64,000 bases of DNA, taken from NCBI GenBank assembly GCA_037389465.1, contig JAZARR010000179.1, positions 2,204,501-2,268,500 of the forward strand. Reading direction: 5' to 3'. The stretch's first letter is position 1. Each line of letters starts with the position of its first letter. A program made the position numbers and the translations under genes. The notes under the pieces were generated by a model that saw only the letters and a list, made by a program, of their open reading frames with translations, was not told the DNA's origin and did not search any database. This document shows positions 36,101 to 48,429 of this stretch, in pieces. The stretch comes from Baylisascaris procyonis. Taxonomy: Eukaryota; Nematoda; Chromadorea; Rhabditida; Ascarididae.

Positions 36101-38030
36101 TCGAAAACACAAGAAGATATATGAATGCATCAGAAAATTCAAAAAAAAAAATTGATTCTAATCTAGAACGAATTAAATTTCAAGTACGAAGGCGTTTTCC
36201 ACAATGCTCATATATTGTTAGCAATCATTGGTAAGTCCCACCCTCTGAACACTCAAATTTTGCTCTGACAGACATCAGAATCCTCACAACTTCATCCCCT
36301 TCAGAAACGGTCTAGCAAGCGGAGAGTTGAGAGTTTACATAGTAGTCGACAAAAAACGGTAAAAACAGCCAGGATGTGCAAATGAAAATGCTAGAAAGTG
36401 AATGAGAGAAATAAAACGTCTGCCTAAGATAGCGAAGTATTAATGTAAAAAGCGCAACATGCGCCCAAAGTTAGAAAGCAATGCGTTTTATTTAACAAAG
36501 ATTACACTCTCTAGCGATAGTTACGTTGCATTCATTTCACATATATCTGCACATCATAGGCAAGTAATATGGTGGCACATTCCGTTGTGCACATCAAAGA
36601 TTTTCTAAACATAGTGCTTTCCTTATCACGAAAGCATCAACGATCAGTAATAAACAGAACAAACACATATTGTATGCTCAAAAACCACTCAACCGATAGA
36701 ACGCCAATCCAAAATAAGACGTCGAATAGGAAAGTGCATAAAACTAAAAAAAAAAAAATTTTTTTTCCACAATTTTGATTATCTTCACTCTTAAATAAGT
36801 TAACATTTATCCTCTTTTCAGATATTCAAGCATTCTAAATTGTTCGATCTGTCCATCTATCGCACATTCATAGTTTGAATTTGACGTATTGATGAACCGG
36901 TTGGAATTTTTTTTTCCACTTACTTCATCACCTGGTGATTTTTTCTCAATATTAGCCTAGAAAAATTTGCCGCTATATTTCAAATGCTTCATGATCGAAA
37001 GTCGCAGATAAATTGTATCGCTTGATCAGCGATCACGTGGTGTTTTTATTTACTAGACGAGAACGATCGGTAAATTAATAACATCGGATGTACTTTTAGT
37101 AATTCTTCGAATATTGTATCATTTAAAGAATTCCCAAATCTATTTGATGAAAAAATCTTTAACTCGTGAATTTAGGTGAAAAAATTTTGAAAATGAATGG
37201 GAAATTACGACGACAATTGAAAAATATTTCAACTCAATTTTTTTAACTATGTAAAATGAAAATTTCTACTTTAAAATTTACATTCTTCTTCAACTTCTGA
37301 AGTTAATTCAAAATTTTCTAAGGTCAATAAACTCAGCAGCAATGGGAATCTATTTATTTATCACCTGAACGAAATTAAGACTTGATATTTTACTCAAAAT
37401 CTGCGTTGATTCCCTGAATATATATTGAATTCTAAACAGGATTTTCTATAAGAGATAATAGAAATTAGACTCTTTAAATGTCTCTTACAAGCAGTCAAGC
37501 AAAAGCGGAACTAACCAGCGAAATCGCGACTGTTTTCGGACCAATACTTGCCAACTGATGGATGAGAATTTCGATTTATTGTTCGCAGTTTCGATCTTTT
37601 TCACTTCAAGTTTGTCGTTGATTAAATAAAATAGCTGCTTGAATGACCCTGCAGTAAAAAAAAACTATCAGAAAATTTAAATTAAAAAAATATCGTGAAA
37701 TACAATCAAAACAACATCGCCATATTGATCTCACAAAGAGTTTGCCGAATCCACTCCATAAGTGTTCGTTCGTGTGTATGTAAACAGTCAATCACAGCTG
37801 CACAAATGCAACGGCCATATTATTTCTGATATTGAATAACAGCCATAATCCAGAGTATTGTTACTATCGAATATTGTACGCTATACACAATCACGAAAAC
37901 GAGATATCATTGACTACCGATAGAACTCAAACATTCTGGAAAATAACGTAAGTCCTTCATTTGATAAGCGAAAAGAAAAAGTTGATAAATCACTTATCAT
38001 TTAATAACTCATTGCGTACATCATTGGTCA
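33120..38030. other. Gene-free A+T-rich stretch
   Basis: No gene is recognised. It includes AATTGCA repeats near 33406-33427, octamers at 33619, 33808 and 34891, TTTCAATTTTAA-type simple sequence near 33990-34040, and an A-run/T-run palindrome near 36748-36768. Frames such as 35391-35702 are Phe/Leu-rich products of T-rich DNA. Confidence 0.55.
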
Positions 38031-38042
38031 ATGGCATGAAAT

Positions 38043-38767
38043 ATGCAAATTTTCAGAAAGCATCAATAAATCATCTGAAAATTGCTGAGTTCACTGAAAA
38101 AAAGACATTATGCACATACGACTACTTATATAGCAGGAGAAAAATTTGCATAAGACAAATAACAGATCTGAACCACAACTCAAGAAACAATGCCTAAGCA
38201 CCTAGGTCGCTACGGATCCAACGATTCAGAAATACGACAACGAACTAACTACGCAGCAACGCCGAATGCACCGACTAAGAAGAGTCTCCACCTTTACAAT
38301 GTGACGTACAGGTAAAACTATAGAACGTCTGCAAATTTGAATATATCTGCAAAAATGAAAAACATATGTAAATTTGTCCAGATGATTTTCACTACAAACG
38401 TTTAGAATGTTACATGCGACAGCCGAGATTGCCGCCCTTTTTGTTCGCGAGAAAAAAATTTGCATAATCGCAATCGAGAAGTTGCGTTTTTGCATACGGC
38501 CTTTAAAAAAAGAAAAAATTTGCATCAATTCTGTAGAAAATAAAATTAGACCACTGGCTACTGCATAATTATTGCAGACGTCCGATGTGCTAAAAGGAAG
38601 AAAGATGTGCATGCTTGTTCCATAATAAGCCTTTAGGTCCCCTCATAACAACAAAAGTAGCCTCAAGGAGCACTGACAAAAGCGCCCCGTGGCAATTTAA
38701 CTTGAGACTCTTTATGCAACACTCTGTTAGTGGTTCTTATAGTTTTTGAAGCATTTCTGATGCAAAT
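38043..38767. promoter_or_regulatory. Cluster of five POU-type octamers
   Basis: Perfect octamers occur at 38043-38050 (plus), 38144-38151, 38458-38465 and 38518-38525 (minus orientation), and 38760-38767 (plus). The three minus-oriented copies share an upstream A-rich context of the (G/A)AGAAAAA type. A 128-codon minus-strand frame (38226-38612) lies across the cluster; its repeated MQIF words come directly from the octamer repeats, so I do not call it a gene. An enhancer role is inference. Confidence 0.35.
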
Positions 38768-39451
38768 AATTATCAAGAATGGTGCTGATACGATGATAGT
38801 ATCACTCACAAAACTAGAAATGCCATCAACAAAGTCACGCAAACATACAATTGAATATCGGCATTTTTGCCCAGTGCTACTATCACAATGACACCGAGCC
38901 AAAACGTTCCTAACTTAGCTAGCGTTTGTTTCAACATCATATTCGAGTAACAACCTCGAGGATGTATCTGCTGATTCATTTAACGTCTATCAATCCTAAC
39001 ATTGATATTTACGTCAAATATAATGAAAATCTAAGCAACACTAAGCATCACTTTGCTTTTTTCTCATTTGAGATAACTCGTCAACACTAAAAAATTTGTA
39101 AATTTGTGACCTTCAAATTTCTAATTCAATATAAAATCCCGAAGTTAAAAATTTTCTAACTATCAACGAGGCATCTCTTCAACAAGAAGAGTATCTTCTC
39201 TTCATTAAATCCATTATTTAACCAATGGCAATAATTTCTTAAATATTTATCTGACATTAAACAATTTTTGATAATTATTCAAATATTTCGTTAGCATCAA
39301 TCGTTGAAGCAAATACATTGTGCTATACGTTTGTATAGAAAAGCAATATCGAAAGACCGAAAATGATAGGCACCGAAAGAAAGAGAAATAGCTGACGAAA
39401 GTGGGAAGAAAAGGAATAAAGAATATAGAAGAATTAGCAGAGGCTACAGTA

Positions 39452-39570
39452 ACTGGACTAGATTACCACAGTCATAAATTGCACTGATTAAATTACCTCG
39501 GTCATATAATGAGACAGCACACTGGTTAAATTACCTTAGCCATATAATCAGACACAACATTGGTTGAATA
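39452..39570. repeat. 38-bp degenerate tandem repeat, about three units
   Basis: Units begin with ACTG near 39452 (shortened), 39483-39520 and 39521-39558, with a partial copy after that. The two full units share TTAAATTACCT..G.CATATAAT.AGACA with several mismatches. This is non-coding tandem DNA. Confidence 0.7.
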
Positions 39571-39690
39571 GTCACACAAATAGTACATAAAACAGTTGTT
39601 ATGAGGGAAATATGACGAAGTGGATGGAACGGTAGTTTTATACCGAAGACTAACAGAAATCAAATACAACTATAGTAATAGCCGAGGCGG

Positions 39691-39760
39691 TATAAATACA
39701 GGAATGATATGCTTTGGTGTTGAACATCAACCAAACCATCAAACAAGCGAATACGCAGCT
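39691..39760 (+). promoter_or_regulatory. Candidate TATA-type core promoter
   Basis: TATAAATA at 39691-39698 is preceded by a short GC-rich box (GAGGCGG). About 32 bases downstream comes ACATCAACCAAACCATCAAA, which resembles an arthropod start-site region and 5' leader. The first ATG (near 39775) opens only a 21-codon frame. A good promoter shape without a recognisable gene is inconclusive; splicing to a distant exon is possible. Confidence 0.3.
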
Positions 39761-40601
39761 GTGTAAATCGTTTCTATGAGCTCTCATATTGTGCTCAAAC
39801 ACAACAACTTTAAGGATGAAAATATGTTTGATAGAAAGTGAGACAAGGGGAGTTATTTATTGAAAATATGGAAAATAGTAAATCTGCGTCTAGAATATGG
39901 GTCGCAACAGTTTAATTAAGACATCTTAGCTACAATATCGGAGCTAAATAGACGATATAAGGTGAACTAGATAACATTATTCATAATTTATAAACTAAAT
40001 AGACCACATCAATTGAAATGATTCGCGTTGACGGCAATATCTGGGCTGAATAGAGTACTCTGAATTAAATTACTTTAGCAACAACATTTAAACTAGGAGT
40101 CACTATCATTTTATTAAATCTGCAACAAGCATAAGCTAACTTCATGAGTAATGCTTCTATAATCATCAAATGCAAGCAGCTATAACCTATATTATCACTT
40201 GAAACAATGCGAAACACTCTACGTCTCTACTAGAGAGCAATGAGCGCCATAGTACTACATTGGAGCACCTATCATCCGCTGATAGACTTCTATTCAATGG
40301 TAGGGCTTATTTTTATGTGCCAACCTTGAATCTACCAAAAGAATGCAAATTTATGAGAGAAAGGATCAAAGCCGAATATGTGACGTGCTAAAATCCGAAT
40401 TTTTTGTGGTAAATATTTGTGATATTCGTTCATGAAAGTACATTTGACAATTCGCACGTATAATGTGCCAGTAATGAATAATAAAATCTCCTCTTCAAGC
40501 AGAAAATAAATTCATTCTAAACAATTACTTTAAATGAATGCTACGCACAAAGTAAATTGCATATTGCATAAAACTATTTATAACACACAACATACTATTT
40601 T

Positions 40602-40643
40602 TAACATACAATTTACTACAAATAACATATAATTTACTACATT
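40602..40643. repeat. 21-bp tandem duplication
   Basis: TAACATA(C/T)AATTTACTACA starts at 40602 and again at 40623, with a weaker related segment just upstream. It is simple A+T-rich DNA. Confidence 0.65.
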
Positions 40644-40649
40644 TTACAC

Positions 40650-42430
40650 AAATATCTACGTAGATCCATACATCGTCGTTTATGCAGATTTGTGCGACGC
40701 TGCTTTTATGCTTTTATCGATGGTTCGGCTCGATGCTACTTATAACATTACTTATATGCCGCTGCATGCAGACTTATAAGTTGCATTACTTCTTGTGACC
40801 CCTCATGATGCATTTACTAACGCTTCCTAAAAACTACCTAAAGAACAAAAAAGTTTTCATATGTAGAAAAAATTGTATGTGCCGTGATGTTCTAAGTGTT
40901 GCATTTTTGCTGTTCGCACATATATGGGCAGTGCTTTGATGATAGTAGGTGTAGTTTGGCTCAGTCTAAATCGTGGTTGCGATTCAAATGGTAGAAAGCT
41001 TGAACGCTTGCTAAGCAAAAAAAAAACGAACATGCTACCCTCAGATCCCCGATTCGACGCTTTCTGATATGAACTATTTTATTACCAACCGTCTTGAACG
41101 CATGCACTAATACAATCAGGTCGGTTTCAGCAGTACGATGGTACAGTTATACGTTGAAGATCTGTTCGCATTTACTTTGTAGATAATTAGTAAGAATGGT
41201 TATAGTCGATTTTTCCAATTATTCTTTAAATTCAATTTCCTGGTCGGTTTCAATAGTTTTTCGCCCTGATCAGCGCTCTCAAAAGCAGTAACTCCCTATA
41301 ACGACTACGATTTTTCGCTGTAGAATATACCTTTCCATTCAGCGACTTTTTCATTTCTAAAATACAATTGATTAACAATTCTTTACTCAAATAAATAGAA
41401 AACAATTGGTTGCAATCTCGGTTACGTGCATGTTTATGGTTGAATAAAGACCAATAGCAATAGAAAACCGAGCTATGAGCTTTTAACAATATCAGATAGA
41501 AATCTAGAAAGCGCATTCCGAGGAAAAATAATATCCAATGATGCAGCAATCTCACGGTTGGCGCAATGAAATTTTGCGCTGCAATTATAGCACAGCATAA
41601 GGGGAATGGATTTTTCGCTCACTATTTACGAAGATATTTGTATTATCTTATTTGAAGCAACTCCATTTATCTAGAAGTATTCATCTGGAACGTATGTCCT
41701 GAAAATCCTGAAGAGTTCCAAACCGTTTAACATCTATAAACGAAGAAATAAGACGTATATTTCTGATATGTTATTAAAATGATGCTTATTTTTGAAACGT
41801 TATAGTGATTTGTTTGTAAAGCTCATCACAAAATATGAGTTGTGATTCAAATCAACATCGACATTTCGTCGTGTATCGTTCATGGATTATGCTGCCACAT
41901 CAATGTGCCCTAATCATTAGTGTTCTCCTGCTACCTCATTACATACGCAAATCATCAACGAAATATTCATCCGATTTGATGATGTCATGCTCATACAAAT
42001 GAAGAAACATGTTAGAGAAGTTGGCATCATATCGGCGTGTTGCATAATTTAAAAGTTGACCAACCGGTTGCATAAACTAACAAGTTGACATAAAACACAT
42101 GTTACGACAAATCATATATATTTGGCAATGCACAAAAAGCAAGTGTTCAGAAATTTATGAGAAAGTAACAACTACAGCCAAGACGATATAGGTATGAGGT
42201 CGTATATGGACAGAATATGGCCAAAAAGGACTACCTGTTTGAGGACACCTGAAACAGTTTTCGGTGTGCGCCAAGAGAATCATCGAAAAAGAAGCTAATC
42301 TTTGATCGGCCAAATGCGTCAGTGCAGATTTATGAATTAATATCCATATAAGCCAACCATTCGTCCAACTAAGTAAAAAAACGATTTTGAACGTGGTATC
42401 CCAATTCAGTAAACGCAGAAGATTATTTTA
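40650..42430. other. Gene-free stretch
   Basis: No gene or element is recognised. A 101-codon minus-strand frame (41250-41555) has mixed composition but no known motif, and no flanking gene signals are evident. Confidence 0.5.
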
Positions 42431-42435
42431 TTCTG

Positions 42436-42505
42436 TGATGTATAGCTCAGTGGAAAAGAAACTAATCTTAGATTTCTAAGAAAAGGTCGAAGCTTCCGGA
42501 GTAGA
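42436..42505 (+). pseudogene. Possible tRNA-like relic
   Basis: TAGCTCAGTGG at 42443-42453 is a perfect polymerase III box A. A weak box-B-like GGTCGAAGCTTCC starts about 42 bases later, close to tRNA spacing. Between them TCTTA and TAAGA could form an anticodon-like stem with a 6-base loop. Acceptor pairing fails and box B is imperfect, so this is at best a decayed tRNA or SINE head. Confidence 0.25.
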
Positions 42506-43529
42506 ATTGATATTTTCTAGAAATCCGGAAATTGCGCTCGAAATGAAAAACAAATTCGTTTTGTTCGGCTTGCCAACTGCAGTGGAGGGGCTGAGAGATC
42601 CTTCCAACAGTTTGCCACCGAAGTCGAAATGATGAGAACAGAATGACTCCTTTCTATGTCAGAGACGTTTGGGCAATGAAGCGAGAATGGAAAGATACCT
42701 GCTCTCCTTCGAACTGTCAAATTGTAAACACAACGATGGGCAATTGTGGAATTGGAATCCTCTATAAGCTCATTTGCATTTTTAATAAGGATAAAGCTTA
42801 CCGGAAATTGATTCGTTTATATAGGCGGAAACATTGTCAACGTTGCGGCTTTAGAACGCTTCACAATAAGGCATTCACCATTCTCTATGTGTTTGGCATA
42901 TAATGAACCTTGTGGACAATGTTTGCCAATATAGAAAGTGCTCATAGCGCTATATGCTATTGAAAAAAATTCGTCGTTTAATTATAAGAAATGTGGTACG
43001 TTAAATTTAAAAAAATATACACCAAGCGATAATAATGTTCCATCTAGTCTTTCGCATTGCAAACTAAACTTTTTCCAAATCATTCAAAATATTGAATATA
43101 AATCATGGCCAAGTTTATGAGATTCAATCAATTCAAGATGCACTTCTCTACAATCTTGTCAACTATTCACCGATCGCATTATTGTTATTCGTCATTCAAG
43201 CATCCACCGATTAAAGAAGTGAACTGTTTGGATTGATCGAATTTTTATAGGATTTTCTCATAGTTGAACGTTGATGTGATCATCTCGCAACAACTTTTTA
43301 ATATGATCTGCATATGATTTGTGATAATTTATTAATTCGCATGACCTCATATCACCTGTTATTAGTTTTTTTGCACCGTCAAAGGCGGAGTCGATGCGGG
43401 GAATAGCTTCTCCTGAGTGAAACATTTTGCATTTTGAAAAGCCATTTCAAAGAGGTAGAAACACTTTGTTCAGTATAAATGAAGATATAGCTGGGAACTA
43501 TAAGTCGAGTTAAATTATCTTTAGCAAAT

Positions 43530-43622
43530 ACTTCAAAACAGGAAGTTGCAATGTACTCGATTTCGACATTGTGCCTTTTTGGGACAGACAAACATAAACA
43601 GATTTACAGACAGGCAAAAAGA
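43530..43622 (+). mobile_element. CAGACA-tailed dispersed repeat, copy A
   Basis: The segment ends CTCGATTTCGACATTGTGCC, then GGGACAGACAAACATAAACAG and a further ACAGACAGG. This shares its tail and parts of its body with copies near 48.3, 52.4 and 57.5 kb. Short repeats with a variable body and GACAGACA-type 3' tail are known from non-LTR retrotransposon and SINE 3' ends in invertebrates. A 70-codon minus-strand frame (43379-43591) across it is spurious. Confidence 0.4.
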
Positions 43623-43629
43623 TACCAAA

Positions 43630-46600
43630 ATGCGCTTCTGAGAGAAAAATGTGGAAATTGAATGTGATAAGAATTGTACGATTAGTAGAATATTACTTCA
43701 AATTCTAGAACAAAGAAATGATCCTTCAAAGAGGGTTCAATGAAAAATTTTTGAATACTTACCAAATCGATGACTTTATATGTTTGACAAAATACAAAAG
43801 TATAAATGTAGTTCAATCTTTGATGTTTTTTACTTAAATATTAACAAAGATCGTAACATTATTATTCTATCCAGTACAATGGAAAATAATAAATGACAAA
43901 AAGGTGAAAGTGCTCATGTAAATCTCTTATGCAAATTTTTTATGCAAATTAGGCACTCAATAAACCAAATAAACAAAATGAACAATGGATAATCTATTGA
44001 AAAAAGACATTTGACCATTCTGAATTATGAATCCGACTCTGAAACTCTCTGATTGATCTTCACTTTAATAGAAATAAATAAAAATTAAAATCGCGCCAAA
44101 TAATGTAAATTTCCCTATAATATTTAGTATTTTCTATCAAAGGCTCATCTGAAATGTCACTACTGAGAAATTGATATATCTTTAGTTGACGCTTTGATAG
44201 GTGTTATTAGTTATAGGATTGCTGTTTTCGTCTCACCTTTCTCAATAGCCGAAACACTGTTAGTTTTTTATTGCTGCAACTAGCTAACGCTATTTTTACT
44301 TCAAGATTACCAAAACCATAACATCTTGTTACAAGAAATCACCGAAAAGCAGATGACAGAACTCGGTGATTTAAATAAATCAATAAGCCTCTGTTGACAG
44401 ATGAGACGAATTTCTTGAAAAAATTCAGCTACCCTCAACTATTTCTAAGAAAATGTTGACGATGCAATAATCTGATCATATGCAAGTAATATGATTCCAC
44501 GTTATACACTTCGAAAATGGACAGAGATTTATAGTGGTTGAGAAAAAAATCAAAATTAAAGAGAAATAAACTATCTAAACTAAATAAACTGTCTGTGCAA
44601 GACGTTTTTTTTTTTTTAAATGAAATCTTTGTAACAAATAGAAACTTTTATTCTTAAAAAACGTTTCAATTGAATTATTAAATTAATTCAATAAACCATA
44701 AACGCGGAAAAAATACTAAAAGTTTAAAAAATGGAATCTTTACTTTTCAAGTGGAATTAAGAAAATCATCGATAAAAGTGATCGATATTGTTGAAAATCT
44801 TTCAGATTTCCTCAATTTTGATAGATCTATGCGTTCGCTTAATTCTACAGACACTAAAAATAAGCCTAAAGTTCTTCGCACCGACTAAGTTCACAGTATT
44901 TTCAAGAACCAATCTTTACGAGTGAACGAAAGTTGCAAGCAAAAATCCAGAAAAATTCAGATTGAGAGAGGGGGAGAGGTCATACGACGAGTTTTATTTC
45001 TAGCAAATTTATCAAAATATACAACATAATTACTTTCAAATCTTTAAAATCTTCAACTGCAATAAAAGAAATTCTTTCATAAACTGAAAAATGTTTTCTA
45101 CTGAGAAATATACCAATTTCAAAATGATCTGTAATTTGTTTAGCTATCACTTAAATTCAGTGGAAAATTTACTCACTAATTGAGTTAATCATTTTCAATT
45201 AATTCATTGATTAGTCACTTTTAATTAACTGTCTAGTCATTTTAAATTTCGCTATTTTATTTTATAATCATAAGATTTATAATTATATAAAAATCATAAG
45301 ACACGATAGTAGACAATTGAAAAAATTTTATATGTCAACAATGCACTCATATGATATGAACTATGATCGAATAACCATTAAGGAATGCAAAAGTAATTAG
45401 CAGCGTAAAATTTCGTCGAGAAAAAAAATGCAACGGTTAGAGTAAAACGCTATATTAGAACGGAAATGAAAGAATGATACTCAGAAAAACAATAAACTCA
45501 TGACGAGCAGTTACGAAGGAAAATGCGACAATGGTCGTTGGCCGATCAGTTAGTTCATCTCTAATTAGTTCATTCCAACTGAACTCACGTGTCCAGACAG
45601 GTATGTTGTGAATCAATTGAAAGGCCACATATAAAATAAGTTAGAAGATTTCTTTGAAGTTTTCCAAAGTTTAGCCTCTTTTTAAGGAGGACAGTGGGTG
45701 GGAAAGATTCATGCAATTTGAGCATTTCGAATAATCCTGCGTGTACTTTAGCGTAGTAATGTCTACATTACAAAGAGTTTATTACTTTCTTCAAATACTT
45801 AAAAACATGTTGAATTGTGCAAAAATCAAAAGTCAACATTATATCAACAGGTAGTTAATTTTCGAAATACTCAACCCTTAGGGATGGCAGTTCCATCTTT
45901 CGATTAGAATTCCAATGCATGACTTGCATAACTGCTGGTTTTTGAACGATTTTTTGAACGATTAGATGAGTATCTGCTGGTTTTCGAACGACTAGATTAC
46001 TATCTTTATATGTAGAAAACTTTGGTTTAACCTACGATACTTATCTGTGATCCAACTAGCGTGGTTACCCACTTCATTATTTTTGGATCCGGTCGGCCAG
46101 AGAAAAGTTACAAAAGCACAAGTTTACAGACATTAGCAAAAACAAAACCCAGTCGAAAAAAATTCTCAGGAAAATTATTGTCAAAGAGAGCTTTTTCCAT
46201 ACTTAAGCAATTAACGATGCTCCGTTTTATATAAATAACATATGAGGAATGAACAGACAATACAGTTCATTACTTTTTAATCGAAATTTTACTATCTACG
46301 CACTCAATATTCTATAATATTCTCATTTAATATTGTTTTCATTTGCCTATAACTTTAGGGACCTTATTATTTTTAATAGCTTCCCTTTTGTTCACTTTCT
46401 AAATGCCTTAATTGGTTTCGTTCATTGCCAACAATAGGTCTATTCCCCTAAACACTTAGTCCTTTCATGCCACTACTCGTAGTCGGATGGTCGATTGAGC
46501 GTGGCTCACCGATCGCTTGCATAAAAAAACGTCAACATTTAGAGCAGAAATACTTTTCAAAATATACTTTCTATTATTCTCATTTCGAATACTTTTTATT

Positions 46601-47690
46601 TCCTATATCATTTCCTTTAAACATTATTCAGTAATTTTTATCGCATGGATTATATCATAGGCGAATGGAATTGATATTGTACGCCGAATACTTTTTTTTT
46701 TTCAATTTGGGCTTCGCAAGCAAGTTGTAATGAACAAAGTAGTAAGTGAACAAGAACCAGAAAGCAAACGAACACGAGTTCGATTTCTGGCTGCGCACTA
46801 AAAAAAAAACAGATCGTTCATGAGTCAACGTCAATTGATTCGTTGCTTCGATAACTAAGTGATAAAACGATATTATAACTCTCAATTAAATATTCAAGGG
46901 GATACTTATAAGAAATCGTTTTCAATGGGTTGCTCGATGAAAGCAATTAAAAAATGTTCTTGCTTGTTAGCATATAAGCAACGTTAACGTATAGCAGAAT
47001 CAAGTTTTATGAAAAGCAACAATTATATTACTATTAATTACTATTAATATTACTAATACTGATAATTAAAACTAGTCTTTAATAATATAAAAATATACTG
47101 AAATTAAAACCAATAATATTAAATATTTGATTGGAACTTCAACTCTAGTTGAACTTTGAAATAAAGCTATGTGGAAGTTTCAGTTTGAAGATGGCTACTG
47201 TTTCAATGGAAACTTTCAGCAGTAACGACTATGGAATATATGACGCAAATTAATCCAAAAAAAAGGGGACGATTAAAGAATATAAGAAATGCTAACAGTG
47301 TATACTATAGGGATCTCATTTTGCAAGTTTTTTTTTTTTTTTTTAAGTGAGAGCAAAAGAAATTGCTTTCTATTAGGTGCATTTCAATTTGCTAAAATTT
47401 TCCTTATAAAAAAAAATGAAATTCATATTTTCAGCTGATTAATTATTCGATTATTTTCTTTTGGTTAAAGCTTTTTTCCCGGAAAATTGCAATCGCATTA
47501 TCACAATAATATATCTTATCTTGACCTAACTTTGCAAAAAAAAGATTTAATTAAAATCACTAAAAAGTTTCTTTCGACTCAAAAATTTTTTGCATAAAAA
47601 CGTAATTTGTCGATAGAAGAATCTTTATGTACTAGATACATCTAATAGGATAGAAAAATCAATGTTTGAAGGTAATAATAAAAAACAAGA
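43630..47690. other. Gene-free stretch
   Basis: No gene is recognised. It has two octamers (43929-43936, 43942-43949), AATTAA-rich degenerate repeats of about 25 bp (45184-45250), a 42-bp imperfect tandem repeat (45932-46000) and an ATT-rich segment near 47030-47060. A box-B-like word (GAGTTCGATTTC) near 46777 has no box A partner. Confidence 0.5.
45932..46000. repeat. 42-bp imperfect tandem repeat
   Basis: CTGCTGGTTTT(T/C)GAACGA starts at 45932 and again at 45974. The GAACGA(T/C)TAGAT word occurs in both units as well as internally, indicating nested duplication. Confidence 0.6.
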
Positions 47691-47724
47691 AATTTGATTA
47701 AATGCTACCTTCGATGAGCATCAT

Positions 47725-47768
47725 GCACGTGCGCATCATGTGAAGTGCACGTGCGCATCATGTGAAGC
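47725..47768. repeat. 22-bp tandem repeat carrying two CACGTG sites
   Basis: Two units (47725-47746 and 47747-47768) differ only in the last base. Each contains CACGTGCG (CACGTG at 47726-47731 and 47748-47753) followed by CATCATGTGAAG. CACGTG is the E-box for bHLH factors, and CGTG is also the core of hypoxia and xenobiotic response elements. The duplication is certain; regulatory use is inference. Confidence 0.75.
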
Positions 47769-48299
47769 GCTAATTTTGTAATTCTCTCAATTTGATTATT
47801 AATTCCTCGCATACACTATGAAAGCAATAGTAAGAGTAACGTTAAGCGAGAAATCTACTATTTAGCAAATCAATCGATGCCCTCCTAAGCAATAAGTTAT
47901 TAAGAGGGAGAGAAAAATAGAGAGAGTTTATTGAGAGTTAAGATTGAAAGAGATAGAGAGCAATGTTTGAGGGAAACACATAAACTTTTTAAGAAGTGAA
48001 TGCTAAAATTATGCGAACAAACCGATATAATATACGTTGTCTGCGTTCGGCTCACCAGATCAGTCAGCTTCACAAAGTATCATTGAAAAATTAGATAAGT
48101 AAAGTAATGAGTTAGCGGATCGGACCACTTCAACGCTTCTCTGCAATCTTATTGATGTAAAATGAAAATCCAACCGAGGTGAAGTGCAACGAAATCGGTA
48201 AAAAAAACACATTCGATAAAAAAGTGCAAAAATATTTGTTGTAGTTTTTTAGCAGTTGATAGATCAACGTGACATGCGGCATAGGACGTCATCTTACGA

Positions 48300-48424
48300 T
48301 ATGAACTGTACCCATCAAATTTCGTAACTCTATCTTCAAGTATCTCTCGAGTTGAAATTATCGAACAAACAGACAGACATTGATACAGACATAGGCATAC
48401 AAACAGACAAATACAAACACACAG
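48300..48424 (+). mobile_element. CAGACA-tailed dispersed repeat, copy B
   Basis: The body CAAATTTCGTAACTCTATC...CTCGAGTTGAAATTATC is followed by AACAGACAGACATTG and more CAGACA-type units to about 48422. The body aligns with copy C (CAATTTATAACTCTAGTTTC...GCGAGATGAGATTACTG). A 109-codon minus-strand frame over it (48149-48478) reads Cys/Leu repeats from the tail and is not a gene. Confidence 0.5.
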
Positions 48425-48429
48425 AGAAG

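Noticed and set aside
38226..38612. 128-codon minus-strand open frame
   Set aside because: Repeated MQIF words come from repeated TTTGCAT DNA motifs. There is no domain, and composition explains the open frame.
43740..43800. Good splice donor (TTG|GTAAGTATT) on the minus strand
   Set aside because: The sequence before it has no sustained open frame with recognisable protein content and no acceptor was identified.
46765..46800. Box-B-like GAGTTCGATTTC before an A run, suggesting a SINE tail
   Set aside because: No box A at a suitable distance upstream, and the box B match is imperfect.
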